In this document: piece after piece, positions 26,626-34,991 of the stretch
Layout of the letters: each line of letters begins with the position of its first letter
Numbering within the stretch: position 1 is the first letter of the stretch
Source: Blastocatellia bacterium
GTDB lineage: Bacteria; Acidobacteriota; Blastocatellia; RBC074
Length of the DNA: 42,890 bases
Assembly (NCBI GenBank): GCA_016789725.1
Contig: JAEUQN010000039.1
Coordinates: 1 to 42,890 of the forward strand
Direction of reading: 5' to 3'
Notes under the pieces: generated by a model
Told to the model about the DNA's origin: nothing
Database searches by the model: none
The model's input: the letters and a program-made list of their open reading frames with translations, nothing else
Made by a program: the position numbers and the translations under genes

Positions 26626-27339
26626 ATGAGTGAAAATCGTATTGCGCGCAATTACCTGCTTGGGGCTTCGGGCTTGAGCATTATCTTATCTTTCATCCCG
26701 TTTGCTGGATTTCTCGTCTACCCTTTCAAGCTTTTTGTCACTTTCATCCACGAAGGCGGGCACGCCTTGGCTGCCGTCGCAACGCTCGGTGATGTGGAGC
26801 GGATTCTGATTAACCCGGATACCAGTGGGCTGACGCTTTCGCTCGGTGGAATCTCCATCATCATTGCCAGCGCCGGATACTTGACCAGCACGCTGTACGG
26901 GGCGGCGCTCCTGTTGATTTGCCGCAACGGGAAAAATGCGAAGGCGGCGCTGGGGCTTTCGGCGGCGTTGATTTTGGGGCTGACGGTGTTCTTTATGGAT
27001 TTTCGGAGCGGGTTGTTTAGCTGGATTGTCGGGATTGTTCTGGCTGCCGGGCTGATCTTTTTTGCGGTCGTTTCAAATCCGAAAGTCGCGCATTTCTTTC
27101 TGAGTTTTTTGGCGGTGCAATGTTGCCTGAACGCGCTCTATGATTTGCGCACCTTGTTTTTGCTTTCGGCCACGACGCGTGAAGCCAGTGATGCGATGAA
27201 TATGCAACGGTTGACGTTTATTCCAGCCATCGTTTGGGCGACCTTCTGGCTGGGCCTTTCGCTGGTTGTTTTGTGGTTGGCGTTACGCCATTACTTTGAG
27301 CGAACTGATTCCACCAGCGGCAGTGAATTGTCGGCCTGA
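26626..27339 (+). CDS. M50-family (M50B-like) integral membrane metalloprotease
   Basis: 237-residue membrane protein with about six helices. The zinc motif HEGGH (42-46) lies at the start of a helix, preceded by FVTFI, as in site-2-protease-like M50 enzymes. The third ligand may be Asp in a later helix (FFMDFRSGLFSW is a candidate). Such proteases cut membrane-bound substrates, though many in this compact group are uncharacterised. An open frame extends 92 codons upstream without recognisable content; ATG 26626 begins a typical N-terminus. Divergent from the lipid genes. Confidence 0.85.
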   Translation: MSENRIARNYLLGASGLSIILSFIPFAGFLVYPFKLFVTFIHEGGHALAAVATLGDVERILINPDTSGLTLSLGGISIIIASAGYLTSTLYGAALLLICRNGKNAKAALGLSAALILGLTVFFMDFRSGLFSWIVGIVLAAGLIFFAVVSNPKVAHFFLSFLAVQCCLNALYDLRTLFLLSATTREASDAMNMQRLTFIPAIVWATFWLGLSLVVLWLALRHYFERTDSTSGSELSA

Positions 27340-27358
27340 AAAAAATCTTTTGAGAGAT

Positions 27359-27388
27359 TTGAGAATTCGGCGGAATTGAAACTATAGT
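27359..27388 (+). promoter_or_regulatory. Sigma70-type promoter for the pilin gene
   Basis: TTGAGA (27359-27364), 18-bp spacer, TATAGT (27383-27388), about 150 bp before the pilin start. Confidence 0.55.
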
Positions 27389-27497
27389 TAAGCTGAGGTT
27401 GAAAACAAGAGTTAAATTGGAACCAGCCCCCGAGTCCAACGTTCATTCATTTGCTCGCACTTAAAGCCGTAACGTTTTATCCCAGACAGGGGAAAGA

Positions 27498-27542
27498 ATG
27501 AACAAGTTATTTTTGATGCTCACAAGAGCAGGGAGACCGTAA
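27498..27542 (+). CDS. Possible 14-residue leader peptide upstream of the pilin gene
   Basis: MNKLFLMLTRAGRP, with AGGGGAAAG about 3-6 nt before the ATG and a stop codon 2 bp before the pilin ATG. The arrangement would couple pilin translation to this peptide or simply reflect a second ribosome entry. Too short to be certain. Confidence 0.4.
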   Translation: MNKLFLMLTRAGRP

Positions 27543-27544
27543 CC

Positions 27545-28045
27545 ATGAGATCTCATAAACTCACACGTCGTTCGCAAGGATTTTCGTTAATTGAATTGCT
27601 GATCGTGATTTCGATCATCGGTATTATGGCTGCTGTCGCCATTCCGCAATTGAATGCCTACTTGAAGCGAGGCCGCGAAACGGCAGCAATTTCTTCATTG
27701 CAGGAAATTCATCGTGCGCAAGCGTCTTATTATTCCACGAAAGGAAAATACGCTGGCCTCAATGAGCTGGTTGAAACTGAGCTTTTGAAGAAGACCTTCG
27801 GAGAAGGCAAAATCATTAGTGGTTATACCTATAGCAGTTCGGATGTCACCACCAATACCTTTACGATTCACGCTGACCGCGTGACCGATGGTGATGGCTA
27901 CAGTGATTTCAATATCACTGAAAAAGGTGATGTCTACAAAATTGAAAACAAAGCCAAAGGTTCTGTCCCGCGTGGACAAGGGCAATTGGTCGGCGAGACC
28001 GAAGCGACCGAGACCAAGACGGACGCCTCGCCTGCCGCGAAATAA
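27545..28045 (+). CDS. Type IV pilin-like major subunit
   Basis: 166-residue prepilin. The leader ends in RRSQG (Gly12), followed by FSLIELLIVISIIGIMAAVA, with Phe13 to be methylated and Glu at mature position 5, as recognised by the prepilin peptidase PilD. The hydrophobic N-terminal helix would anchor the subunit and form the pilus core. The C-terminal part is polar and ends in a Thr/Glu/Ala-rich tail (ATETKTDASPAAK). Only one pilin gene and no assembly genes are in the window. GGGAG precedes the ATG by about 8 nt. It may be PilA of twitching pili or a pseudopilin; the length fits PilA. Confidence 0.92.
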   Translation: MRSHKLTRRSQGFSLIELLIVISIIGIMAAVAIPQLNAYLKRGRETAAISSLQEIHRAQASYYSTKGKYAGLNELVETELLKKTFGEGKIISGYTYSSSDVTTNTFTIHADRVTDGDGYSDFNITEKGDVYKIENKAKGSVPRGQGQLVGETEATETKTDASPAAK

Positions 28046-28077
28046 CAAGTTCCTCCACTGCCGTCGCTGAACAACCC

Positions 28078-28130
28078 CGCAAAAGGGCGTAAGTGAAAGT
28101 TCTGAAGTCTTTCACTTACGCCCTTTTGCG
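28078..28130 (+). terminator. Long hairpin terminator after the pilin gene
   Basis: A perfect 22-bp stem (28078-28099 with 28109-28130) and a 9-nt loop, about 30 bp after the pilin stop. Each arm includes AAAAGGGCG or CGCCCTTTT, so it could work on both strands, although the T-run is inside the stem. Confidence 0.8.
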
Positions 28131-28196
28131 TTCTTGCCGCGAAACGTTTAGAGTTGCCATTCCATAACCTTTCATCACACTAGGCAACTCAAACTG

Positions 28197-29666
28197 ATGG
28201 AGCAAACCTACAATCTTCCCCGCAAAAAAGCATTTCTCTGGCTTGGAGTCTTTGCCTTGGTTGGCATCGTGCTCGTGCTGCTATACCCGGACGGCTATCA
28301 ACAGGACAGTGGGTATCATTTCCTGTTTGCGCGTTGGGGCTGGCGGCATCCGTATATGTTTGTTGGCGTCTGGTCGCGCCCACTGTTCACGTTTTTATTT
28401 GGTTTCCCGGCCTTGTTGGGCTTTGAAGCGGCGCGGTTGTTCAGTCTGGCAATTGGACTCGCAACGGCGTGGCAAACCTGGAAGCTGGCGCGCGATTTGA
28501 AACTGGAGCGTTCGTGGTTGAGCATCGTGCTGATTTTTCTTCAGCCTTCATTTTTTATTCTCTATCCCGATTTGCTGACGGAGCCGTTGTACGCGTTGAT
28601 CTTTGTGATTGCCTTGCGCTTGCATTTGCGAGGCCGCGTCAAGACCGGAATGCTGGTGGCCTCGTTGATGGTGCTGACGCGCCCCGAAGGTTTTTTTCAC
28701 GGAATTCTCTGGGGCATTTGGGTGCTGTTCGATAAGCGCGTCTCGCCGACCTTTTGGCGAAGACTTCCGCCATCTTTGTTATTGGCCTCTGGTGGCATTC
28801 TTTGGTGGGCGGCAGCTTTCATCGTGACCAAAGACCCGCTCTTCATTAAGAATAATTGGCCGAGCCAATGGCAATCAGGCGTGTATGGCGATGAACCATT
28901 TTATGCGTATTTCCTGCGCTTGCCGGAAATGGTCGGACTCCTCCTGGTCGTTCCGTTTTTGTACGGCTTAGTGTTATTGCTGAAGCGGCGCGAATTGGGA
29001 ACCATCACTTCGTCGTTTTTACTGCTGTTCCTGTTGCACGCGACGTTTCGCACGCTGGGAATTCTGGGTGATGCGGGCTATCCACGCTATATGGTTTGCG
29101 TCGCGCCTGTGATGGCAATCATTACGTTAGTTGGCTGGAATGAAATTGCGCAGAAATTCGCGCATCTTTCGTCCGCAATCAAATTGGCAACCGCCAGCCT
29201 CATTCTTGGCATCTCAGCCGGCGCTTGTGTTCTTTATATGGACGGTTTGGTTTGGATTCGGGACGCGTGGGCGATCAAAGAAGCACATCAATGGTTTCAG
29301 CAGAACCCCCGCCCCGTCAAAAAACTGGTGTGGAGCCACGCGTACATGTGCATTCGTTTCGATAGTGATCCTACAGAGAACGTGATCTTCACGCCAAACC
29401 GCGATGACAATCTGAAGCAGTTACAATCTTTGCCCAGTGGCACTCTGGTATTTTGGGATGGGCAAGTCGGGCCTTCGTGGAATAATTTGAATGACAAAGA
29501 TTTCGAGAGCCTCGGCTACAAACGCCTGTTTTCACGCACCTACGAATTGCGCGGTTTGATTTGGCCATACGTGCCGCAGTGGCTCGTCATGAAATGGCCA
29601 TTCGTGCTGTTTAAGGATTATGCTGGCATTCGCCCGCAGGAGATGCACTTGTTCTATCGAGAGTAA
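28197..29666 (+). CDS. GT-C-like polytopic membrane glycosyltransferase 1
   Basis: 489-residue membrane protein with about ten to twelve helices and a short soluble C-terminal domain (from about 385). Features typical of GT-C-type enzymes: an acidic DGYQQDSGYHF after the first helix, then a hydrophobic core with LTRPEGFFHG, which is also present in the second GT-C gene (LVRPEGFLLA). It would use a lipid-linked sugar donor; the acceptor is unknown. It lies between the pilin gene and the VWFA pair. Its similarity to the protein at 31973-33532 suggests a duplicated pair. Confidence 0.75.
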   Translation: MEQTYNLPRKKAFLWLGVFALVGIVLVLLYPDGYQQDSGYHFLFARWGWRHPYMFVGVWSRPLFTFLFGFPALLGFEAARLFSLAIGLATAWQTWKLARDLKLERSWLSIVLIFLQPSFFILYPDLLTEPLYALIFVIALRLHLRGRVKTGMLVASLMVLTRPEGFFHGILWGIWVLFDKRVSPTFWRRLPPSLLLASGGILWWAAAFIVTKDPLFIKNNWPSQWQSGVYGDEPFYAYFLRLPEMVGLLLVVPFLYGLVLLLKRRELGTITSSFLLLFLLHATFRTLGILGDAGYPRYMVCVAPVMAIITLVGWNEIAQKFAHLSSAIKLATASLILGISAGACVLYMDGLVWIRDAWAIKEAHQWFQQNPRPVKKLVWSHAYMCIRFDSDPTENVIFTPNRDDNLKQLQSLPSGTLVFWDGQVGPSWNNLNDKDFESLGYKRLFSRTYELRGLIWPYVPQWLVMKWPFVLFKDYAGIRPQEMHLFYRE

Positions 29667-29740
29667 GCCGCTTTACGCGCTCTGGGTCAGCCCTTTATAA
29701 TCTGCTTCACTCGAAATTCATTCAGGAGAAGTACACAGCT

Positions 29741-30769
29741 ATGACAACACCACGTTTTCTTACCGCATTTTTAATGATCGGCGTTGGCCTGAGTGTTTGG
29801 GCGCAACAACCGACCAAACCCGTTCAGACAGATAAAACACAGCCGCCGAAACAAGACCAAAGCAAGCCGCCCGAAGAGCAGGATCAGGTAGGCACTAAAA
29901 TTGATACTTTCAACGTTCGCTTGCCCATCGCTGTGGTAGACAAAAGTAACCGCTTCGTTGTTGATCTCAAGAAAGAAGACTTTGAGATTTATGAAGACAA
30001 AGTGAAGCAGGAAGAAATCGTAGAATTCAAAACTGAAACCAACCTCCCGCTCGACATCGCGCTCCTGATGGATACCTCCAACAGCGTCAAGCCGAAGCTG
30101 AAATTCCAGCGTGATGCGGCGGTCTCGTTTTTACAAACAGTGTTGCGCCCGCGTGTAGATCGCGCACTTTTTCTCGGCTTCAATTCCGACATCGAATTAC
30201 ATCAGGATTTTACGAATCGCATTGATCTGCTTTCCACCGCCATTGATCGCGTGAAAGCGTATGGTGAAACGCGACTCTACGATGCTGTCTATCGTATTTG
30301 CGAAGAGAAGATGTTTGCCGAAGCTGGTCGTCGCCGTGCGATTGTGTTGATTACAGACGGCGAAGACACCGCCAGCGACCACACGCTCGAAGAAACCATC
30401 AATCTTGCCTTGCGTGCCGAAGTCGTGGTGTTTGTGATTAGCAATAAAGCCGCCGGATTTTTTGGCGTGCAGGCCGGGCAAGTAGACAGCAACGAAGACA
30501 AGAACTTGAAGAAATTGGCGGAAGATACCGGCGGACGCGCGTTTTTCACGGGAACTACTCTTGAATTGGAGCGCGGCTTTGCGAACGTGACGAAAGAATT
30601 GCGTAGCCAGTATCTGATTGCTTATTCGCCGAACAAAACCACCCTGGATGGCAAATTCCGGCAAATCGAAGTCAAGTTACTGGGCAAGAAAGATTTCAAA
30701 GTCCGAACCCGCAAGGGTTATCCGGCAGTACGTCCTGGGGCCTTAGCTTCGGATGTTAAGCCGAACTAA
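29741..30769 (+). CDS. VWFA-related acidobacterial-type secreted protein 1
   Basis: 342-residue exported protein. A signal peptide (about 1-22, ending near VWAQQ) and a Pro/Gln/Lys-rich spacer (about 23-50) precede a beta region (FNVRLPIAVVDKSNRFVVDL) and a VWA domain with an intact MIDAS motif DTSNS (111-115) and ITDGEDTASDH. This layout matches the 'VWFA-related Acidobacterial domain' group (TIGR03436), known mainly from acidobacteria; adhesion or protein binding is assumed, the partner unknown. AGGAG lies 12 nt before the ATG. The paralogue follows 24 bp downstream. Confidence 0.9.
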   Translation: MTTPRFLTAFLMIGVGLSVWAQQPTKPVQTDKTQPPKQDQSKPPEEQDQVGTKIDTFNVRLPIAVVDKSNRFVVDLKKEDFEIYEDKVKQEEIVEFKTETNLPLDIALLMDTSNSVKPKLKFQRDAAVSFLQTVLRPRVDRALFLGFNSDIELHQDFTNRIDLLSTAIDRVKAYGETRLYDAVYRICEEKMFAEAGRRRAIVLITDGEDTASDHTLEETINLALRAEVVVFVISNKAAGFFGVQAGQVDSNEDKNLKKLAEDTGGRAFFTGTTLELERGFANVTKELRSQYLIAYSPNKTTLDGKFRQIEVKLLGKKDFKVRTRKGYPAVRPGALASDVKPN

Positions 30770-30793
30770 CAACCCAACTCAAAAGAGGTCACA

Positions 30794-31846
30794 ATGAAAG
30801 CAGTATCGAAGTTGTCCGTTCTCTCTGGCGTTTTATTCGCAGGCATTATGGCCGCCAGCGCCTTTTTCCCTCGTGACCTCGCACAGGCCCAGCAACAACA
30901 GCCGCCCAAGCAAAAGCCCAAGGAAACCCCGGCAGATGAGCAAGAACAAGTGCTGAAACTCGGCACGCGTCTTGTTAACACATTGTTCAGCGTGACGGAC
31001 AAACAGAACCGCTACATTGATAATCTCAAGCAGGAGGATTTGCAGGTTTTTGAGAATGGTCAATTGCAAACGATCTTTACTTTTAAGAAAGAGTTCGACC
31101 TTCCGCTGACGTTGGCGATTATGGTGGATGTGAGCGGCAGCGAACAGTATGTCTTGCCGCAACTCAAAGACGCGGGAGCGCACTTCATTGACTCGGTAAT
31201 TCGTACCGGAAAAGACACCGCCGCAATCATCAAATTCGAGGGCGAAGCGACGCTGATGCAGGGACTAACTTCAAATAAAAACCGCTTGCGAAAAGGGTTG
31301 GAAGAAGTTTCATACATCGCACCTCCAGGCCAGTACGGCGGCACGCCCGGCATCAATGGTGGTTCGCGGCAAGGTGGCACTTCAATCTGGGATTCAATCA
31401 TTGCGGCTTCGGCGGATTTACTGGCGCGCGAAGCCGGACGCAAAACGATTGTGTTGCTGACCGATGGTGTAGATACGACAAGCCGGATGAGGTTGGATGA
31501 TGCCATTAACGAGGCTTTGCGCGCCGAGGTTGTGATTTACGCGATTGGCATTGGCGACCCGGCCAGTGGCGGGACGTTTATTGGGAATGGTGTAAATGAA
31601 GGTGCTTTGAAAAAGCTCACCGAAGCCACCGGCGGGAGGGCCGTCATTCCCAACAGTCGCCGCGATCTGGACAGTGCCTTTGCGCAACTCGAACAAGACA
31701 TGCGTCAGCAGTATTTGCTTGCTTACGAACCAACGAACGAAACGCTGGATGGCAGCTTCCGCAAAATTGAAATCAAGGTCCCGAAGGTCAAAGAAAAAGA
31801 CCTCAAGATTCGCCATCGTCGCGGTTATTACGCGCCGAAAGGATAG
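30794..31846 (+). CDS. VWFA-related acidobacterial-type secreted protein 2
   Basis: 350-residue paralogue of the preceding protein. It has a signal peptide (about 1-32, ending AQAQQ), a Gln/Pro/Lys-rich spacer, the beta region (LFSVTDKQNRYIDNLKQEDL) and a VWA domain with intact MIDAS DVSGS (112-116) and LTDGVDTTSRM. It contains a Gly-rich insertion near residue 180 (GQYGGTPGINGG) absent from its neighbour. AGAGG precedes the ATG by about 6 nt, and the 24-bp gap implies an operon. The two proteins may form a heteromer or have diverged ligands. Confidence 0.9.
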   Translation: MKAVSKLSVLSGVLFAGIMAASAFFPRDLAQAQQQQPPKQKPKETPADEQEQVLKLGTRLVNTLFSVTDKQNRYIDNLKQEDLQVFENGQLQTIFTFKKEFDLPLTLAIMVDVSGSEQYVLPQLKDAGAHFIDSVIRTGKDTAAIIKFEGEATLMQGLTSNKNRLRKGLEEVSYIAPPGQYGGTPGINGGSRQGGTSIWDSIIAASADLLAREAGRKTIVLLTDGVDTTSRMRLDDAINEALRAEVVIYAIGIGDPASGGTFIGNGVNEGALKKLTEATGGRAVIPNSRRDLDSAFAQLEQDMRQQYLLAYEPTNETLDGSFRKIEIKVPKVKEKDLKIRHRRGYYAPKG

Positions 31847-31857
31847 AGCAGAGACCC

Positions 31858-31953
31858 GGCGAAGAGGAGATGGGGCGACAACGAGATTTGGCGATCAGCG
31901 CCACTGCATAAAAAAATCGCTCCCTCTCCCTTTTTCCGGTTCTCCCCTTCGCC
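31858..31953. repeat. GGCGAAG-type imperfect hairpin between convergent genes
   Basis: GGCGAAGAGGAGA (31858-31870) has its near-complement TCTCCCCTTCGCC at 31941-31953 (12 of 13). Rich in GGAGA/TCTCC units. It may serve as a two-way terminator for the convergent VWFA and GT-C genes. Confidence 0.5.
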
Positions 31954-31972
31954 CTATCACCCGTTCGCCTCG

Positions 31973-33532
31973 TCATTTCTTCCGCACCACCACATACTCC
32001 TGCTCTGGCTTGCCGTATTTCATCGTGATGAAGTTATCAATCAGGTATTTTTTCACGGAGTCATTCCAGTTTAAGGCAAAATCTTTCTCGGTTTGACGGA
32101 CGCGATACAGCACTTCGTAGCCGAGCGTTGGGAATTCTTCTGGCAAAATGTGAAACCACCAACGGCCTAAATCATCGTCCCAAACGCCCGCTGAACCAGG
32201 CGGCAGGGCTTGCATCTGCGCCACGCTTTTTTCGCGCCCGACAAAATGGCGAACCAGCACCCAGTCAGGGAACGGAGCCATCTCTGGATTGGTCATGGAA
32301 TACATATATTGGCGCGTTGGAATTTCCATCTCCGCCAGGACAATTGGATCCGTCGCAAAGATGCGCGGGGCTTCATCCCATAAATGATTTTGGCGCACAA
32401 ACGCTGCGGCTTTTTGTGCCAGCACGAAGCGATGATGTAGAGGCTCTTCGTAGTAATAAATCATGGCGGTCGCCATCGCCAGAAGAACCACCATTGCAGC
32501 TACGCCGTGTCGGAGTAATAAAGGCCAACGCCCAGCGCGTAAGAACTTCGCCGTCGCATTCCATCCAAACAAACAAATCAACGCGGTGACGGGGGCCGTA
32601 CTGACCAGAATCCGCATCAATCCCAGCGCCGAAAATGTGCCGGTCCAATACATCAGCGAGTGCGCCAGAAACACGATGGCCCAAGCCGTCAACGGCAGGA
32701 TCATCACACGTTTCCACACCGCAAACATTCCGATTAAAAAGAGCGGCAACAACACCCAGCCACAGTAATACGGCCAATTCACGACGTGATGCCAAAGGCT
32801 GCCCTTGGTGCTGCCAACCAGCGGCCACGACCATTCGCTGACGATAAACAACCATTCACCCGTGAGGAGGCGGGAAATCAACAACAAACTGGCTACGCCG
32901 GTTGCCAACGACGACCCGATTAGAAACCGCTGCGGCCACGTTGGGTATTCTTCACTGCGCGGCAGCGCCAATAAAAACAGCCCCCAGACAGGTGCGAGCA
33001 GAAATCCTTCCGGTCTCACCAACGGCAAAAACGACATCAGCAAACACGACGCGGCAAATCGTTTGGCCCACCACAATCGCAAGGCTATCGTCAATCCCAG
33101 CGCCATCGGGATTTCCGTCATCGTGTCGCTGGCCAGTGCGAACGTCAGCGGCTGGAAAATCAATAACAATCCCGCCATCGTTGCATTTGGCAAACGTAAA
33201 TCATCGGCTGCTCGCATTGTTTGCCAGGCCAATATCACTGCCACAAAGGCCGTAAAGCAACGCACCGTAAACAATCCGAAATGCGCCGGGACGACCATCA
33301 GCAACACATAGACGGGACGCGCCCAAACGGTCAGCCCCAATCTTGGATTAATCCAGGCTGTCCGCAGATTCCAGTAATGCAGAATCGAATCGCCTTCGCC
33401 CGTGTATGGCCAAACCCAGAGCCACAATACCAGCAACACATACAGACCCGCACAAATCCAGATGCGGCTGAATGCTCGTTGTTCGTTGAGATGGGTGAGC
33501 CAGGCTTGGAACCGCGTCGTAAAAAAAATCAT
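31973..33532 (-). CDS. GT-C-like polytopic membrane glycosyltransferase 2
   Basis: 519-residue membrane protein with about ten to twelve helices, related in layout to the protein at 28197-29666. The first loop holds an acidic segment (GEGDSILHYWNLRTAW), and LVRPEGFLLAPVWGLF is shared. A soluble C-terminal part begins near residue 410 and ends in YVVVRKK. ATG 33532 is preferred; the frame is open to 33601 without typical N-terminal features. The gene is convergent with the VWFA pair. Donor and acceptor are unknown. Confidence is moderate because GT-C families diverge strongly. Confidence 0.74.
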   Translation of the reverse strand: MIFFTTRFQAWLTHLNEQRAFSRIWICAGLYVLLVLWLWVWPYTGEGDSILHYWNLRTAWINPRLGLTVWARPVYVLLMVVPAHFGLFTVRCFTAFVAVILAWQTMRAADDLRLPNATMAGLLLIFQPLTFALASDTMTEIPMALGLTIALRLWWAKRFAASCLLMSFLPLVRPEGFLLAPVWGLFLLALPRSEEYPTWPQRFLIGSSLATGVASLLLISRLLTGEWLFIVSEWSWPLVGSTKGSLWHHVVNWPYYCGWVLLPLFLIGMFAVWKRVMILPLTAWAIVFLAHSLMYWTGTFSALGLMRILVSTAPVTALICLFGWNATAKFLRAGRWPLLLRHGVAAMVVLLAMATAMIYYYEEPLHHRFVLAQKAAAFVRQNHLWDEAPRIFATDPIVLAEMEIPTRQYMYSMTNPEMAPFPDWVLVRHFVGREKSVAQMQALPPGSAGVWDDDLGRWWFHILPEEFPTLGYEVLYRVRQTEKDFALNWNDSVKKYLIDNFITMKYGKPEQEYVVVRKK

Positions 33533-33624
33533 TTGGGAACAGAGATGCCTATGATATGAAATCGAAGCAACGATTCTAAGCACCGCCAAAGTTGCGGTCA
33601 AATTGGAGAAGGGGAGTCACTGTA

Positions 33625-33972
33625 ATGGTCAAATATGAAACCGACCGCGAGGCGCTGGAGCGCGACTGTGAGATGGAGTTTTTTGTGGCAGGAGGCCCCG
33701 GCGGACAGCATCGCAACAAAGTCGAAACCGGCGTTCGTCTGACCCATCGTCCGAGCGGCATCGTTGTCGCTGCCACTGAACGCCGTTCGCAATCCGCGAA
33801 TCGAGATGCCGCGTATGAGCGAATGGCGGAAAAGTTGATCGCGTTGCAGATTGTCCAGAAACCGCGCCGCGCCACCAAACCTTCTGCGGGAGCCAAAGCG
33901 CAACGGTTAGAAGGCAAAAAACGAAAGAGCGAGATCAAACAATCCCGCTCTCGTAAAATCAGTGACGATTGA
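33625..33972 (+). CDS. ArfB-like peptidyl-tRNA hydrolase / release-factor-like protein
   Basis: 115-residue protein with the class I release factor GGQ domain: VAGGPGGQHRNKVETGVRLT, with Gly26-Gly27-Gln28 as the catalytic loop. No codon-recognition domain is present; the C-terminal end is basic (KAQRLEGKKRKSEIKQSRSR), as in ArfB (YaeJ), which enters empty A sites of stalled ribosomes. An assignment to ArfB rather than to a related mRNA-independent hydrolase is an inference. GGGGAG lies about 8 nt before ATG 33625. The gene starts between the GT-C and sucD genes and runs convergent to sucD with a 6-bp gap. Confidence 0.88.
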   Translation: MVKYETDREALERDCEMEFFVAGGPGGQHRNKVETGVRLTHRPSGIVVAATERRSQSANRDAAYERMAEKLIALQIVQKPRRATKPSAGAKAQRLEGKKRKSEIKQSRSRKISDD

Positions 33973-33978
33973 AAGCCT

Positions 33979-34848
33979 CTAGCCGAGGACTTCTTTCACC
34001 TTCGCGCCAATGTCAGCCGGGCTTTTCACGATGTGAATTCCGGCGGCTTCCATCGCGGCGAATTTTTCTGCCGCTGTGCCTTTGCCGCCCGCGATGATCG
34101 CGCCTGCGTGGCCCATCCGACGACCTGGCGGAGCCGTTTGCCCGGCGATAAACCCTACCACCGGTTTGGTCATTTCGGCTTTCACATATTCTGCCGCTTC
34201 TTCTTCAGCGCTGCCGCCGATTTCGCCAATCATGACGACTGCGTGCGTGTCAGGATCGCCATTGAAAAGTTCGAGCGCATCGCGCTGGGACGTGCCAATG
34301 ATGGGATCACCGCCGATGCCGATACAGGTGGATTGACCGAGTCCGAGCGCGGTCAACTGTCCGACTGCTTCATAGGTCAATGTGCCGGAGCGCGAGACGA
34401 CGCCAACGTGTCCTTCAAGGTGAATACGCGCGGGCATAATGCCGACTTTGCATTGCCCGGGCGAAATCACGCCGGGGCAATTCGGCCCGATCAATCGCAC
34501 CCCACGCGCTTTGACGTATTGATAGGCATTGATCATGTCATTGGTGGGAATGCCTTCGGTAATACATACGATCAGGGCGACGCCTGCATCTGCCGCTTCC
34601 ATAATCGCATCTGCCGCAAACGGCGGCGGTACATAAATCACCGAGACATTGGCACCGGCCTGGGCGACGGCATCGGAGACGGTATTGAACACCGGAAAGC
34701 CCTCATGTGTTGAGCCGCCTTTGCCGGGCGTGACGCCGCCGACAATGTTTGTGCCGTAATCGCGCATTTGCAGCGCGTGGAAAGTGCCTTCTTTGCCGGT
34801 CAAACCTTGCACAATCAACCGGGTATTTTTATCAACTAAAACGCTCAA
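33979..34848 (-). CDS. sucD: Succinyl-CoA synthetase alpha subunit
   Basis: 289-residue alpha subunit of succinyl-CoA synthetase (ADP- or GDP-forming), the substrate-level phosphorylation step of the TCA cycle. It has the CoA-binding region ([12 protein letters not shown]), [16 protein letters not shown], and the phosphorylated active-site His247 in [14 protein letters not shown]. Length is normal. The beta subunit gene sucC is not adjacent, although the two are usually paired; it must lie elsewhere. It begins with TTG, supported by GGAGG about 6 nt upstream. Ends 6 bp from the ArfB-like gene. Confidence 0.97.
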   Translation of the reverse strand: MSVLVDKNTRLIVQGLTGKEGTFHALQMRDYGTNIVGGVTPGKGGSTHEGFPVFNTVSDAVAQAGANVSVIYVPPPFAADAIMEAADAGVALIVCITEGIPTNDMINAYQYVKARGVRLIGPNCPGVISPGQCKVGIMPARIHLEGHVGVVSRSGTLTYEAVGQLTALGLGQSTCIGIGGDPIIGTSQRDALELFNGDPDTHAVVMIGEIGGSAEEEAAEYVKAEMTKPVVGFIAGQTAPPGRRMGHAGAIIAGGKGTAAEKFAAMEAAGIHIVKSPADIGAKVKEVLG

Positions 34849-34991
34849 GTTTTCCTCCTCGTGCGGTTATTTCAGAGAACCGCCAACATAGATTTTTTAA
34901 TAGCGATGATGCCTAGCTGCAATGAAAGACGCGCAGAATAGCATAAGCCTGACGGGGCTGACTAGCGGAGCCAACAGCGCAATCGCTATTT

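Noticed and set aside
32128..33559. Long open frames on the plus strand opposite the GT-C gene
   Set aside because: They mirror a clear membrane-protein frame, have Arg/Pro-rich shadow composition and no ribosome-binding sequence.
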